Assembly: GCF_012927205.1 (NCBI RefSeq)
Contig: NZ_JABBGC010000001.1
Span: forward strand, 806,001 to 870,000
Source: Chitinophaga fulva
GTDB lineage: Bacteria; Bacteroidota; Bacteroidia; Chitinophagales; Chitinophagaceae
Direction of reading: 5' to 3'
Length of the DNA stretch: 64,000 nucleotides
Shown here: positions 8,501-17,773 of the stretch, piece after piece
Layout of the letters: each line of letters opens with the position of its first letter
Position numbering within the stretch: the first letter of the stretch is position 1
The notes under the pieces: model-generated
What the model was told of the DNA's origin: nothing
Database searches by the model: none
The model's input: only the letters and a program-made list of their open reading frames with translations
Program-made: the position numbers and the translations under genes

Positions 8501-8800
8501 TTTAATGCAGCACTGATGTTCTTGTTCCTGCAGGGGGAACATGCCGCTGGTGGCCCTGTTGGTGAGGAGGCGGAGCGCAGACAAAGGTTGCCGGATTTCC
8601 GGAGGCACTACCTGTTTATCGAAATAAAACTGCATACGCGCAAACAGGTTACCGAAAGACCGTGTTTCTTCCCGTGTAAGATCGCGAAACAGTGTTTCGA
8701 GTATCTGCCGGTACTGGCGGATTTTATCTTCCGGGTTGGTTGAATGATGCGCTTCTTTTATCCTGGCGAAAAAAGCGGCTGCCTTGTGTGTTGCCTGCAT
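5510..8800 (-). CDS. Dna2-like helicase with PD-(D/E)XK nuclease domain
   Basis: From the ATG at 8800 the protein has 1096 residues; an ATG at 8833 would add 11. The N-terminal half contains a RecB/Cas4-type nuclease core: RLDLM near residue 350, ELKSGK near 368, and a following NHEMQVVGYN helix. The C-terminal half is a superfamily 1 helicase of the DNA2/NAM7/UPF1 kind. It has GPPGTGKTS (Walker A, near residue 700), LIVDEASQL (Walker B, near 805), GDQNQLPPV, and a C-terminal motif V/VI region with DTVERFQGSE and LSRARK. The cysteine cluster that holds the iron-sulfur centre of Dna2 and Cas4 is not evident. A role in DNA repair or processing of flaps is plausible; defence is possible but no partner genes flank it. 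A TATCTTG box lies right before the 8800 start, so the transcript may be almost leaderless. Confidence 0.88.
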   Translation of the reverse strand: MQATHKAAAFFARIKEAHHSTNPEDKIRQYRQILETLFRDLTREETRSFGNLFARMQFYFDKQVVPPEIRQPLSALRLLTNRATSGMFPLQEQEHQCCIKALVEAVAWAYQEQAPEDIRLLFRDTGGTHLSLSYQHHPSDIPLLKCMVTGTSPLVLNDKGTHTFTITAKNDEQGTFELSLDQLDDLTVVALYPLLRPYDTILVHHCRQGDHPQHYLTAPESQIILEPDLLIDISDLAECFTHKGANHLLYLVRKLTPHQASPAAFKGNLVNALLDEMLRNGEVDVKTSFVEAVAENVLQAAAYGREQLNEMFRDIRQHHWGNLHATVRDLRDKPVQIEPTFFSARYGLQGRLDLMTEDDEDPHRKEIFELKSGKAPDFNTWKNHEMQVVGYNLLLRSAFGRQRKGSSAILYSAAAANPLRNVSSTHRTENELMLLRNQVVAMLLRLAGEEYNVLSSITGAAATGLPPFSTVHFTAFEKAWYSATEEAKAYYKQYLSFVLREYLQAKCGMYSETDREEDADGFSALWLQTAAEKAARFNIIPGLRFREFDHVNSAVLFDIAGPVSHNFRTGDTAVIYPRTGAGLQPLQQQLLKGRIDDLAKDTLIFSLNNRQMTLDFFRQFDEWVIEHDIYESNYWMAASALFQMLSPANAQRVRLLLGLEIPRWQPLPFPAPAMFNANQEKIVQQALEAQDYYLLQGPPGTGKTSSLLTTIVGEMIKQQRHVVIVAFTNKAVDEICNKLEARQIQHLRLGGRSTGPSQQLRDLCLKGSLDDARTYITGHRVFVATVATMATRLEQLVMMGIPTDTLIVDEASQLTEPQLLGLLMPFRKFILIGDQNQLPPVVTQEATFCRVKDPLLQELGIRDLRCSIFERLMHRCKQAQWRHAWGMLNTHFRMHESIASLVNHYYAGQLASGGEQQRADFDPGSCPDTMPWRHILTLGRKIFIPSPYEATSKMNQTEAERVVSLLQYLKTQYGDSFSRDTVGVVTPWRTQISLIRELLAGDKALQQVNIDTVERFQGSENDIIIVSLAVYHAAQVDTLQCLGSFTWDEADIEVDRKLLVTLSRARKQVVLLGYEPVLSRSPHYRKVLGEMVRGSL

Positions 8801-8888
8801 AGTTGCAAGATAACGAATACACGCGGTTTGCATCAGTGGCGCAATTGTTATACCTTCCGTAGGATTTTATCTGAAAAAAATAAATTTT

Positions 8889-9686
8889 ATGTCAGCCAAA
8901 AAAATAGCCATTATAGGCGGGGGAAATCTGGGTTCAGCAATCGCACAGGGATTGGTGAAAAGCGGTTTTTCCCAGCCGTCCGATATTACCGTTACCAAGC
9001 GCAATACCAGTACACTGGCCGATCTGAAGGCTGCCGGTGTGCAGGTGGAGACAGACAATGCGAAAGCCATCCGGCAATCGGAGGTGATTGTAGTGGCGCT
9101 GAAGCCGTACAATGTGCGGGAGGTGTTACAGGAACTGAAGAGTGACCTGGACCCCGCAAAACATATTCTGATCAGTGTGGTGACTGGTGTCAGTATCGCC
9201 GACTTATCACACATTGTACCGGACATGCCGGTGGTGCGGGCCATGCCTAATACAGCCATTGCCATACAGGAGTCTATTACCTGCATCTGTGCAGCTAATG
9301 CCAGCGAAGAGCAGTTGCGTTATGTAAAGACCATGTTTGATCAGTTGGGTGCTACTGTCAGCATCGATGAAAAGCTGATGGATGCCGCTACCGTGTTGGG
9401 TGCCTGCGGTATTGCCTTTGCGTTGCGTTTTATCCGTGCCAATATACAGGGCGGTATTGAAATTGGGTTCGATGTAAGAACAGCCAGCCTGATTGCTGCA
9501 CAAACGGTGAAAGGCGCAGCCGAGCTGTTGATCCGTGAGAACCGTCACCCGGAAGAGGAAATTGACAAGGTGACTACTCCGAAGGGCTGTACCATAGCCG
9601 GACTGAATGAAATGGAGCACCAGGGCTTCAGTTCATCACTGATAAAAGGTATTAGTACTTCTTATAATAAGATTGTGAAAGGTTAG
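8889..9686 (+). CDS. proC: pyrroline-5-carboxylate reductase
   Basis: ProC reduces 1-pyrroline-5-carboxylate to L-proline with NAD(P)H, the last step of proline synthesis. The 265-residue product starts with a Rossmann fold containing IGGGNLGSA (residues 9-17). It has VVRAMPNTAI in the middle and the family signature near the C-terminus: TTPKGCTIAGL. The length is as expected. Its last four bases overlap the end of the convergent SixA-type phosphatase gene, so the two transcripts meet tail to tail with no terminator between them. It is a stand-alone gene here; the other proline genes are not in the window. Confidence 0.96.
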   Translation: MSAKKIAIIGGGNLGSAIAQGLVKSGFSQPSDITVTKRNTSTLADLKAAGVQVETDNAKAIRQSEVIVVALKPYNVREVLQELKSDLDPAKHILISVVTGVSIADLSHIVPDMPVVRAMPNTAIAIQESITCICAANASEEQLRYVKTMFDQLGATVSIDEKLMDAATVLGACGIAFALRFIRANIQGGIEIGFDVRTASLIAAQTVKGAAELLIRENRHPEEEIDKVTTPKGCTIAGLNEMEHQGFSSSLIKGISTSYNKIVKG

Positions 9687-10177
9687 TTGTTGCGGGGGTA
9701 GTCGAAGAAGAGGAATTTTTTGCGGGCGAGGTCGAAGTCTTTCCAGCTGTCGGTATCGGCCTGTATAGCGAAGATGCCGGTAGTGGGCACGTTATCGATG
9801 CGGATTTCTTCAGTGAGATAATTGGCAAAGTCCGTGATGCCGGGGTTATGCGCGAAGATGGCCACCGCGTTGAAGTCGTCATCTATCTTGGTGATCACTT
9901 TGAGGAAAGTGGAAGCGTAACAGAGATAGAGTTCTTCTTCGAGGAGGATAGCCTGTTTAGGATAGTGCCATTCTTCAGCCATGATTTTGGCGGTAGTGCG
10001 GGCACGTTTGGCAGGGCTGGCGATGATCAGCTCCGGGACCATGCCTCTGGATACGAGGCGTTGGGCCATTTCCGGCGCATTTTGTTTTCCCCGCTTATTG
10101 AGCGGCCTGTCAAAATCGTCCATGTCCGGATTGGTCCAGCTGGATTTTGCATGACGGATGAGTAGGAGTGTTTTCAT
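9683..10177 (-). CDS. SixA-type histidine phosphatase
   Basis: The product (164 residues) belongs to the histidine phosphatase superfamily. It opens with LLIRHAKSSW, where the RHA motif supplies the phospho-accepting histidine (residue 9). RPLNKRGKQ, then SPAKRARTTA and a later FAHNPGIT histidine complete the active site. The short form lacking an alpha insertion is like SixA, which removes phosphate from histidine phosphotransfer proteins. Other relatives act on small phosphometabolites, so the substrate is open. It is convergent with proC with a 4-base overlap. Confidence 0.88.
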   Translation of the reverse strand: MKTLLLIRHAKSSWTNPDMDDFDRPLNKRGKQNAPEMAQRLVSRGMVPELIIASPAKRARTTAKIMAEEWHYPKQAILLEEELYLCYASTFLKVITKIDDDFNAVAIFAHNPGITDFANYLTEEIRIDNVPTTGIFAIQADTDSWKDFDLARKKFLFFDYPRNN

Positions 10178-10300
10178 GGGCTGAAAACGGTGATTTACCG
10201 GAACGAAAATAAAGATTTTACAGGAAGTTAATGTGTTAGGAGAATAATGCCAGCCAGCCGGGGATGATTTAAGACAAAATTAACACGGCAGGATACCACT

Positions 10301-10337
10301 AAAAAAGCGAAGATCAGTTACTGATCTTCGCTTTTTT
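10301..10337. terminator. intrinsic terminator after purF
   Basis: A perfect 17-bp stem, 3-base loop, with A-run and T-run forming the outer part of the stem, so it works in both directions. It lies 20 bases after the purF stop codon. Confidence 0.9.
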
Positions 10338-10357
10338 TATGATGACGGAGTCTTGAT

Positions 10358-12205
10358 TTAGTAGCCTCTTTCATTTTTGCCTTCCATGAAGTTCATGAAG
10401 GCTTTATTTACCACGCGGTTGCCGCCGGGAGTAGGATAATCACCGGTGAAGTACCAATCGCCCAGGTTGTTGGGGCACGCCTCATGGAGGCTTTCGATAG
10501 ACTGGTAGATGACTTCCACATGGGCGCCGATACCTTCCGGAGTGAGGATTTCCGCGATTTTAGCGGAGATCTGTTCCGGTGTGAATGGCTTATAGACATT
10601 CTTCACCACGTTTTGTGCGTGGAGCGTGTTGGTACGTTGTAATTCTTTGCACAGGCCATAGGCTTCCTGGAGGATGTGTTCCTTGCCATGGTCTTTCAGC
10701 AGGGCGATGGCAGCCTGGAAGGCCACGAAGTCGCCCATTTTGCTCATATCGATACCGTAGCAGTCGGGGTAGCGGATCTGCGGAGCAGAAGATACCACGA
10801 TGATGCGTTTGGGGCCGAGGCGGTCGAGCATTTTTATGATGCTTTCGCGGAGGGTGGTACCACGAACGATAGAGTCATCGATCACAACGAGGGAGTCGAT
10901 GCCAGGTCTTACCGTACCGTAGGTAATATCGTATACGTGCTGTACCATTTCATTACGGCTGGAATCTTCCGTGATGAAGGTGCGCATTTTCACGTCTTTG
11001 ATAGCGATTTTATCGATGCGGATACGACGGTTGATCATTTCATTGAGCTTCTCCTCGTCGTAGTCTTTGTCCCAGGAGAGGATTCTCTCCACTTTGATTT
11101 TGTTGAGATAGTCTTCCAGTCCTTTTAACAGGCCATAGAAGGCTACTTCCGCCGTGTTGGGGATGAAGGAGAAGATGGTATTTCTCAGGTCGTTGTCGAT
11201 GGCTTTGAGCACAGTAGCCGACAGGTTACGGCCGAGGGAGGTACGTTCCTTGTATATTTTCTCGTCGTTACCGCGGGAGAAGTAGATCCTTTCGAAGGAG
11301 CAGGCTTTGCGTTCTTTCGGTTCGAGGATTTGTTCGATTGCGTATTCGCCGTTTTCTTTTACGATGAGGGCGTTGCCGGGCATCAGTTCGAGCACTTCAT
11401 TTTCGCCTACGTTGAAGGTAGTGCGGATAGCGGCTCTTTCAGAAGCGGCCACGATCACGTCGTCGTTGACATAATAGTAGGACGGGCGGATGCCGTGCGG
11501 GTCGCGGATGACGAAGGCGTCGCCGGTGCCGATAAGGCCGCAGGCGTGATAGCCGCCGTCGAACAGGGAGAATGCCTGTTGCAGGATATGTTTAACATCG
11601 AGGCCATTGCGGCGTTCTTCATCTTCTTTAGAGAGGAAGTGATGAACGGTTTCGAGCATGGCAGCGAGGTCAGAATTTTTGTGGACTTCACCGGGGTTTA
11701 CCTGAACAAATTTGAAGAGCTCATCAGCATTTACCAGGTTAAAGTTGCCTGCCATAGCAAGGTTACGGGCAGGGATGGTGTTGTAGCGTACAAACGGGTG
11801 GCAGAGTTCCACGTTGTTTTTGCCCTGGGTGGCGTAGCGGAGGTGTCCCATCAGGTTTTCACCAAGAAACCGGATATGTCCTTTCAGGAGACCGGGATAT
11901 TTGGTGATTTCGGGTTGATACTTTTCGATTTCCTGGATTTCCTCCCGGATTTTACCGAAAATATCGCCGATAGCTTGTGGGGCGGCGCTACGAATCCTGT
12001 GCATGAAGGGAACGCCGGGTTCCGTATTGAGTTTTACTGTGGCCACACCAGCGCCATCCTGGCCTCTGTTGTGTTGTTTTTCCATGAGCAGGTACAGTTT
12101 GTTTAGCCCATAGAACACAGTCCCATATTTTTGCTGGTAATAAGAGAATGGTTTTCTTAATCTTATGAATGCCAGGCCGCATTCATGTTTGATCGCATCA
12201 CTCAT
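10358..12205 (-). CDS. purF: amidophosphoribosyltransferase
   Basis: PurF makes 5-phosphoribosylamine from PRPP and glutamine, the first committed step of purine synthesis. The start at 12205 gives 615 residues. The chosen ATG lies 9 codons before the catalytic cysteine (HECGLAF), which after propeptide removal becomes the N-terminal nucleophile of the class II glutaminase domain. A -7 box 19 bases upstream also excludes an in-frame ATG 108 bases earlier. The phosphoribosyltransferase domain shows VVIDDSIVRGTT near residue 440, the PRPP-binding loop. The protein is about 110 residues longer than the E. coli enzyme, with extra helical segments, which I believe is usual in Bacteroidota. No other purine genes are adjacent. 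Confidence 0.95.
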   Translation of the reverse strand: MSDAIKHECGLAFIRLRKPFSYYQQKYGTVFYGLNKLYLLMEKQHNRGQDGAGVATVKLNTEPGVPFMHRIRSAAPQAIGDIFGKIREEIQEIEKYQPEITKYPGLLKGHIRFLGENLMGHLRYATQGKNNVELCHPFVRYNTIPARNLAMAGNFNLVNADELFKFVQVNPGEVHKNSDLAAMLETVHHFLSKEDEERRNGLDVKHILQQAFSLFDGGYHACGLIGTGDAFVIRDPHGIRPSYYYVNDDVIVAASERAAIRTTFNVGENEVLELMPGNALIVKENGEYAIEQILEPKERKACSFERIYFSRGNDEKIYKERTSLGRNLSATVLKAIDNDLRNTIFSFIPNTAEVAFYGLLKGLEDYLNKIKVERILSWDKDYDEEKLNEMINRRIRIDKIAIKDVKMRTFITEDSSRNEMVQHVYDITYGTVRPGIDSLVVIDDSIVRGTTLRESIIKMLDRLGPKRIIVVSSAPQIRYPDCYGIDMSKMGDFVAFQAAIALLKDHGKEHILQEAYGLCKELQRTNTLHAQNVVKNVYKPFTPEQISAKIAEILTPEGIGAHVEVIYQSIESLHEACPNNLGDWYFTGDYPTPGGNRVVNKAFMNFMEGKNERGY

Positions 12206-12223
12206 CGCTGAAATTTGAAGACG

Positions 12224-12231
12224 CAAAGTTA
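12224..12231 (-). promoter_or_regulatory. -7 box of purF promoter
   Basis: The minus strand reads TAACTTTGCG, a full TAnnTTTG match, 19 bases before the purF ATG. Transcription should start near 12218, leaving a leader of about 12 bases. Confidence 0.65.
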
Positions 12232-12370
12232 CGCCAAAAAAATACCAATTACGAATTGTGCATGTTGAGCGGTGAGAAGCTGGCCAACGGGAGATCAGAA
12301 AAAGGGCAGGCATCTACCTAAACAGCAATAAAACAAGCGATAAAAAGCGTTGGGGGGCGGGAAAGAAAAA

Positions 12371-12410
12371 GGGCGAAGACAGCAGCTTTTGTTCGCTTCT
12401 ATCTTCGCCC
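12371..12410 (-). terminator. terminator after the SurA-like gene
   Basis: A 9-bp stem (GGGCGAAGA with TCTTCGCCC) followed on the minus strand by a TTTTT tract. It sits 36 bases after the stop codon of the SurA-like gene. Confidence 0.8.
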
Positions 12411-12445
12411 ATCAGGAAAATCAGGTTAAATCCTGTACATCACAG

Positions 12446-13825
12446 TTACTGTTTGGCCAGTGAGGACATCCATTGGCTGATATGTGTACAGCTTTTATAG
12501 TCTTCATCTACGTGTACGTAGAAGGTTGGTATCTTTTCGATGAGCCATTTGTTGATGGCTTCTGCTCTTTTGATATCGAGAGTCCGTTGCTGGATACGGG
12601 AGTAGTCATCGGTCAGATTTTCGCGGTGTGGCTGGGTGCGTGTTTTGAGGTACACGATCCTGACACCGGGAGCGCCTGATTCGTCGGTAAATGCAACGGG
12701 GGCGGATATTTTTCCGGGTTTAAGGGTATCGAGCATCAGTACGATATCTCTTTCGGACGGGTCATCGAGCTGGTCGATGGTGAGCAGGGTACCTTCTCCG
12801 GTTTTGGACTGGAGCATACCGCCGTCGAATTTGGCGCTTTTAGAGTCACTGAATTTCGCCACCGCTTCCGGGAAGGTGATTTTGTTATTCAGGATCAGGG
12901 TACGGATAGAATCCAGTTTAGCTGTGGCGCCGGCCAGATCGGCTTTGGTTACCGCAGCTTTCAGCAGGATATGCTGTACCGTTACATTATCGCCGGAGCG
13001 TTTGATCATCTGGATAAGGTGATAACCGAACTGGGATTTTACAGGGGAAGATATTTCACCTTCTTTCAGACGGAAGGCGGCGGCCATAAAGTCCGCGTCC
13101 CACTGTTTGTCGCTGCGGTTCATCACGTAGATGCCTTTGTTTTCCTTTACGCCGGGGTCTTCAGAGTAGAGAATCGCGAGGGAGCCGAAGTCGGATTCCT
13201 TGTTTACGACTCTTTTTTTGAAGTCCTGCAGGCGTTCTATCGCGTAGTTGTCCATTTCACGGGTAGCCTTTGGAATCAGGACGAGTTGGCCTATTTCCAG
13301 TTCAGACTCATAGAAATGGAGGCTGTCTTTCGGGATGGCGTCGAAGTAGCGTTTAACTTCTGAAGGGGTTACCTTCACGTTTTCCACGACTTTATTGCGC
13401 ATAGCCTGAGCGAGCAGGCCTTCTTTGATAGGCGTGCGGAAACGTTCGCGGAGTTGGTATACGCTGTAGCCGGTAATTTCTTTCATTTTTTCTTTGGAGC
13501 CGTAGAGCTGTTCGAAGTAGCGGATACGGTTTTCCATTTGAGCTTCCACGTCTCCATCAGAAACGGGCAAGCTGTCCCTTTCTGCCTGGAGCACCATCAC
13601 CTTTTGGGAGATCAGCATTTCCATGGTAGTGCAGGCAGCCTTGGGGCTGACGGTGCCATCGGGGGAGTTCCGGGCCTGGTCTGCCATGGCGCCGTCCATA
13701 TCGGATTTGAGGATGATTTTATCCCCTACTACGCCGATAATTTTGTCTGCCACGAGTTTTTGCTGAGCGGCAGCAGCTTGCCATAACAGCAAGGCTCCTG
13801 CAGATAAAGCCAAAAGTTTCTTCAT
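12446..13825 (-). CDS. SurA-like periplasmic chaperone / peptidyl-prolyl isomerase
   Basis: The product has 459 residues from the ATG at 13825; an in-frame ATG 30 bases earlier lies too close to the promoter box at 13843-13850. A signal peptide (MKKLLAL to AAAAQ) is followed by a SurA N-terminal segment with KIIGVVGDKIILKSD. Two parvulin domains follow, around residues 175-280 and 285-400, recognised by YSEDPGVKENKG, FGYHLIQMIKR and VQHILLKA. SurA-type proteins escort unfolded beta-barrel proteins to the outer membrane, which suits a cell with many SusC-type barrels. It stands alone, with its own promoter and terminator. Confidence 0.93.
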   Translation of the reverse strand: MKKLLALSAGALLLWQAAAAQQKLVADKIIGVVGDKIILKSDMDGAMADQARNSPDGTVSPKAACTTMEMLISQKVMVLQAERDSLPVSDGDVEAQMENRIRYFEQLYGSKEKMKEITGYSVYQLRERFRTPIKEGLLAQAMRNKVVENVKVTPSEVKRYFDAIPKDSLHFYESELEIGQLVLIPKATREMDNYAIERLQDFKKRVVNKESDFGSLAILYSEDPGVKENKGIYVMNRSDKQWDADFMAAAFRLKEGEISSPVKSQFGYHLIQMIKRSGDNVTVQHILLKAAVTKADLAGATAKLDSIRTLILNNKITFPEAVAKFSDSKSAKFDGGMLQSKTGEGTLLTIDQLDDPSERDIVLMLDTLKPGKISAPVAFTDESGAPGVRIVYLKTRTQPHRENLTDDYSRIQQRTLDIKRAEAINKWLIEKIPTFYVHVDEDYKSCTHISQWMSSLAKQ

Positions 13826-13842
13826 ATTATAGCGGTAAAATC

Positions 13843-13850
13843 CAAAAATA
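13843..13850 (-). promoter_or_regulatory. -7 box of the SurA-like gene
   Basis: The minus strand reads TATTTTTG, a TAnnTTTG match 18 bases upstream of the chosen start codon. Confidence 0.55.
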
Positions 13851-13946
13851 ACCAATTAAAGATCAGGACTGTATTTAATATCGACGGATTTAACAAAAGT
13901 TTAGATAAGCCTTTGGTTTCACGCCGATGGGCAGGGATAAAAAAAG

Positions 13947-14002
13947 AAAAAGCTGTCAAAAAGCGGGGATATTGAGGGTATCACCATTTCTGACAGCTTT
14001 TT
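13947..14002 (-). terminator. terminator of the rimP-nusA-infB operon
   Basis: A 12-bp stem (AAAAAGCTGTCA at 13947-13958 with its complement at 13991-14002) has a long 32-base loop and a T-run on the minus strand. A second hairpin, a 10-bp stem of CTTCCCGGTC type at 14009-14034, lies between it and the infB stop codon, so the operon ends in a double hairpin. Confidence 0.75.
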
Positions 14003-14040
14003 TTATGACTTCCCGGTCTGGAGGGACCGGGAAGCGGGTA

Positions 14041-17000
14041 TTAGAGTGTTCTTTTTACTTCCACCTCTTCGAAACCTTCGATAATATCGTTTGGTCTCAG
14101 GTCGCTGTATCCGCGGATACTCAGACCGCACTCCATGTTAGCGGCCACTTCCTTCACGTCATCTTTATAACGTTTGAGGGAGCCGAGTTCGCCTGTATGG
14201 ACTACGATACCGTCGCGTACCACGTTGATGCGGGTGTTTCTGGTCAGCTTGCCATCGAGTACGAAGCAACCGGCCACTGTAACCTTGTCGAATTTGTAAG
14301 TTTCGCGTACCTGTACGTTGCACACCACTTTTTTCTCGATTTTGGGTTCCAACATCCCTTCCATCGCGCTCTTGATCTCGTCGATCGCGTCGTAGATGAT
14401 AGAGTAGTTGCGGATTTCGATGTTTTCTTTTTCCGCAAGCTTGGCAGCCTGGGAAGAAGGACGCACCTGGAAACCGAGGATGATAGCGTCGGAGGCAGTC
14501 GCGAGCAGGACATCGGATTCGGTGATCTGACCCACTGCTTTGTGTACGATACTGATAACGATTTCTTCGGTAGACAGTTTCTGGAGGGAGTCGCTCAATG
14601 CTTCCACAGAGCCGTCGAAGTCGGCCTTGATGATGAGGTTGAGCTGTTTAAAGTTACCCAGAGCCAGCCTGCGGCCGATTTCATCGAGGGTGATATGTTT
14701 CTTGGTACGGATACCTTGTTCGCGGACGATCTGTGCTCTGCGGTTAGCTGTTTCTTTTGCTTCAGATTCGTCTTCGTACATTTTGAACTTCTCACCGGCT
14801 TGTGGTGCGCCGTTAAGGCCGAGCACCTGTACTGGCATAGAAGGACCGGCTTCATCCATACGTTGGCCGCGTTCGTTGAACATGGCTTTGATTTTACCGT
14901 AGAAGGAGCCTGATACGATAGTGTCGCCCTGGCGGAGGGTACCGTTTTGTACCAGCAGGGAGGCCACGTATCCACGGCCTTTATCGAGGGATGCTTCCAC
15001 GATGCTTCCGGAGCCTTCGCGGTCCGGGTTGGCTTTCACGTCGAGCAGTTCCGCTTCCAGCAGGATTTTTTCCAGCAGGACATCGATATTGAGGCCGCTT
15101 TTAGCGGATATTTCCTGGCTTTGGTATTTACCGCCCCAGTCTTCCACGAGGAGGTTGAGCTGGGCCAGTTGTTCCTTGATTTTTTCCGGGTTGGCGCCGT
15201 CTTTATCCACTTTGTTGATTGCGAACACCATTGGGAGGCCTGCGGCCTGTGAGTGGGAGATCGCTTCACGTGTTTGTGGCATGATGGCGTCATCGGCAGC
15301 GATCACGATCACGGCGATGTCGGCGGCTTTGGCACCGCGGGCACGCATGGCCGTAAACGCTTCGTGGCCGGGGGTATCGAGGAAAGTTATTTTTTTGCCG
15401 TTGGAAGTAGTAACCTGGTAAGCACCGATGTGTTGGGTGATACCGCCGGCTTCACCCGCTACCACGTTGGCGTTGCGGATATAGTCGAGCAGTGATGTTT
15501 TACCGTGGTCAACGTGACCCATGATGGTAACGATCGGAGCGCGTGGCAGCAGATCTTCCGGAGCGTCTACGTCTTCTTCTTCTTCGGAGTCTTCCGCTGC
15601 GTCGAGGCCGATGAATTCCACTTCGTAGCCAAATTCGCCGGCTACCAGTTCGATTACTTCCGCATCGAGGCGTTGGTTGATGGATACCATGATACCGAGG
15701 CCCATACATTTGGAGATAACTTCAGCGAAGCTAACGTCCATTAGGTTGGCGAGCTCGCTCACAGAAACGAATTCCGTTACCTGGAGTTTGTTGTCATCAG
15801 CGCCTTCTCTGGCTTTCTGACTGGCTCTTTCCTCGCGTTTTTCCCTACGGTGTTTGGCTTTCACGTTTTTACCGCGACCGCCGCCACCGAGTTTGGCCAT
15901 GGTTTCCTTGATTTTATTCTGGATTTCGTTTTTATCGATTTCCTTTTCTTCCACAGTGCGTTTATCATCAGCGCCGCGGCCTCCTGGTCGGAAGTTTCCG
16001 CCCTGGCCTGGTCTGTTGAAGCCGGGTCTGTTTCCACCCTGGCCACCGCCTTGTCTGTTGAAGCCGCCGCCTTGTTGGCCGCCTGGTCTGTTATGACCAC
16101 CCTGGCCGCCTTGTTGGCCACCACCTCTGTTGAAGCCACCGGCACCTTGCTGGCCGCCGCCTCTGTTGAAGCCGGTACCTTGCTGGCCGCCCTGTTGTCC
16201 CTGGCCTCTGTTAAAGCCGCCGCCTTGTTGGCCGCCTCTGTTGAAGCCGCCACCTTGTTGGCCGCCCTGACGGTTACGGTTATCACCGCCCTGGTTACGG
16301 TTGTCACCGCTTTGGTTGCGGTTGTCGCCACCCTGATTACGGTTACCGCCGCCACCTTGCTGGCCGCCTTCTTTGAAGTCTTTCGGCTGGATGGGTTCAG
16401 GTTTTTTCTCCACGATAATACGTTTGCGTTTACGTTTTTCGTCGCGGTTGAAGTTGCCTTTATTGTTATCGCGTCTGTCGGACTGAACGGGCAGTTCGAT
16501 TTTACCGATTACTTTAGGGCCGGTCAGTTTTTCGGCCTGGATGTTACTGATCACGGTAGGCTCTTCCTGTTGGGGAGGAGTTTGGGTGTTTTCAGCAGCG
16601 GGGGCAGGCGGAATATTGCGTTGTTCTTCCTTTACGGGCTGTTTAACAGGAATGTTAGCCGGTTCTTTGACTGCAGCCGGTTTTGCCTCTTGTAATACTT
16701 CTTCCACTTTGTTAACTACAGGTTTATCTTCAACCGGTGCGGCTTTCTCCGTTTTTTCTGTCGTATCGGTTTTAACTGTTTGCGCTACTTTCTCTGCTTG
16801 CGGAGCGGGGGCTGTTTCAGCTTTTTCCGCTTTGGGCGCTGCTTTTTCCACGTCTTCCTGTTTTGCAACAGGAGTGGCAACTGGTGCCGGCGTGGGTTCC
16901 GGTTTTTCTTCCGGTTTAGCTGCTACAGGAGGGGCAACCGGTTGTGGTTTTTCCTCTTTAGGAGCAGGTGCCGCTGTTTGTTGAGGAGCCGGTTTTTCTT

Positions 17001-17643
17001 CCGGTTCTTTTTTGGCAGCGGGTTTTTTATTACGGTTAAGGGCATCGAGGTCGATCGTGGTGATGACTTTCGGGCCGTTAATCTTAGGAGATTCTGTTTT
17101 CACCACTTCTGGTTCAGCGGGAGGTGCCGGTGCTTTTGGAACTTCCGCAACAGGGGGAGCTGTAACAGCCGGAGGTTCTTGTTTAGGCTTGGCTTCCTCT
17201 TTTTCTTTTACCGGAGGGGGTGTTGGTTGAGCCGGAGCAGCCGCCTGAGGTTCCTTTTTAGGCGTTTCCTTCACAGGTTCCTGTTTAGGTTCGGGGGCTT
17301 GTTCAGCTTTGGGAGCTTCCGCTACGGGTGCAGCCTCATCTTTTTCTTTCAGGTTCTTTTTTGCCGCAGCCTCTGCTTCCTCTTTCTCCTTCTTCATCTT
17401 TGTTTCTAACACGCTTCCTTTGGGCAGGGCTATCTGGTCGCTTTTGCGTTTGTTAGCCTTGTCCTGTTGGAATTCCGACTGCAGGGCTGAGTACATGACA
17501 GCCGTAAGGCGGGCATTTGGAGATCCAAAGCCGCCCATATCGAAGCCTTTATTGCTAAGGAAATCGATGAGTGTTTCCTTACCAATATTAAACTCTTTGG
17601 CTGCAGCCAGCAATCGTGGTGTGTTGTTTGTTGTTTCAGGCAT
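14041..17643 (-). CDS. infB: translation initiation factor IF-2
   Basis: IF-2 is the GTPase that places initiator tRNA on the ribosome. The start at 17643 gives 1200 residues; an upstream in-frame ATG would overlap nusA and precede the conserved IF2 N-terminal motif ([14 protein letters not shown]). A GGGGAGG stretch lies 13 bases before the chosen ATG. Residues about 85-420 are Pro, Ala, Lys and Glu rich; about 425-556 are Gly, Gln, Asn and Arg rich with repeated GGDNRNQ and GGGFNRG units. The second IF2_N module follows, then the G domain with GHVDHGKT at residues 709-716, DTPGHEAF and NKVDKDG, and the C-terminal fMet-tRNA domains. The protein is about 300 residues longer than the E. coli factor, all in the linker. 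It is the last gene of the rimP-nusA-infB operon. Confidence 0.97.
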   Translation of the reverse strand: MPETTNNTPRLLAAAKEFNIGKETLIDFLSNKGFDMGGFGSPNARLTAVMYSALQSEFQQDKANKRKSDQIALPKGSVLETKMKKEKEEAEAAAKKNLKEKDEAAPVAEAPKAEQAPEPKQEPVKETPKKEPQAAAPAQPTPPPVKEKEEAKPKQEPPAVTAPPVAEVPKAPAPPAEPEVVKTESPKINGPKVITTIDLDALNRNKKPAAKKEPEEKPAPQQTAAPAPKEEKPQPVAPPVAAKPEEKPEPTPAPVATPVAKQEDVEKAAPKAEKAETAPAPQAEKVAQTVKTDTTEKTEKAAPVEDKPVVNKVEEVLQEAKPAAVKEPANIPVKQPVKEEQRNIPPAPAAENTQTPPQQEEPTVISNIQAEKLTGPKVIGKIELPVQSDRRDNNKGNFNRDEKRKRKRIIVEKKPEPIQPKDFKEGGQQGGGGNRNQGGDNRNQSGDNRNQGGDNRNRQGGQQGGGFNRGGQQGGGFNRGQGQQGGQQGTGFNRGGGQQGAGGFNRGGGQQGGQGGHNRPGGQQGGGFNRQGGGQGGNRPGFNRPGQGGNFRPGGRGADDKRTVEEKEIDKNEIQNKIKETMAKLGGGGRGKNVKAKHRREKREERASQKAREGADDNKLQVTEFVSVSELANLMDVSFAEVISKCMGLGIMVSINQRLDAEVIELVAGEFGYEVEFIGLDAAEDSEEEEDVDAPEDLLPRAPIVTIMGHVDHGKTSLLDYIRNANVVAGEAGGITQHIGAYQVTTSNGKKITFLDTPGHEAFTAMRARGAKAADIAVIVIAADDAIMPQTREAISHSQAAGLPMVFAINKVDKDGANPEKIKEQLAQLNLLVEDWGGKYQSQEISAKSGLNIDVLLEKILLEAELLDVKANPDREGSGSIVEASLDKGRGYVASLLVQNGTLRQGDTIVSGSFYGKIKAMFNERGQRMDEAGPSMPVQVLGLNGAPQAGEKFKMYEDESEAKETANRRAQIVREQGIRTKKHITLDEIGRRLALGNFKQLNLIIKADFDGSVEALSDSLQKLSTEEIVISIVHKAVGQITESDVLLATASDAIILGFQVRPSSQAAKLAEKENIEIRNYSIIYDAIDEIKSAMEGMLEPKIEKKVVCNVQVRETYKFDKVTVAGCFVLDGKLTRNTRINVVRDGIVVHTGELGSLKRYKDDVKEVAANMECGLSIRGYSDLRPNDIIEGFEEVEVKRTL

Positions 17644-17773
17644 ATCGTATTTCGGGCCTCCCCTGTTTCCCGTTTCTTCCAAACGGGATGTTTTTTTACG
17701 TTTAAACAATAACTCGAAAAAATCAATTCCCCTTCTAATAAGCCCTTTACCTGGGAAGGTTTCTGGCTGGGCT

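Noticed and set aside
12206-12313. Longer N-terminus for purF
   Set aside because: The catalytic cysteine must be near the N-terminus, and a -7 box at 12224-12231 lies inside the proposed extension.
13927-14913. Plus-strand frame of 328 codons opposite the end of infB
   Set aside because: Starts in the terminator region and runs through the infB complement; no family features.
15850-16695. Plus-strand frame of 281 codons opposite infB
   Set aside because: It reads the complement of the glycine-rich linker and gives a repetitive Ala/Leu/Thr product; a compositional artefact.
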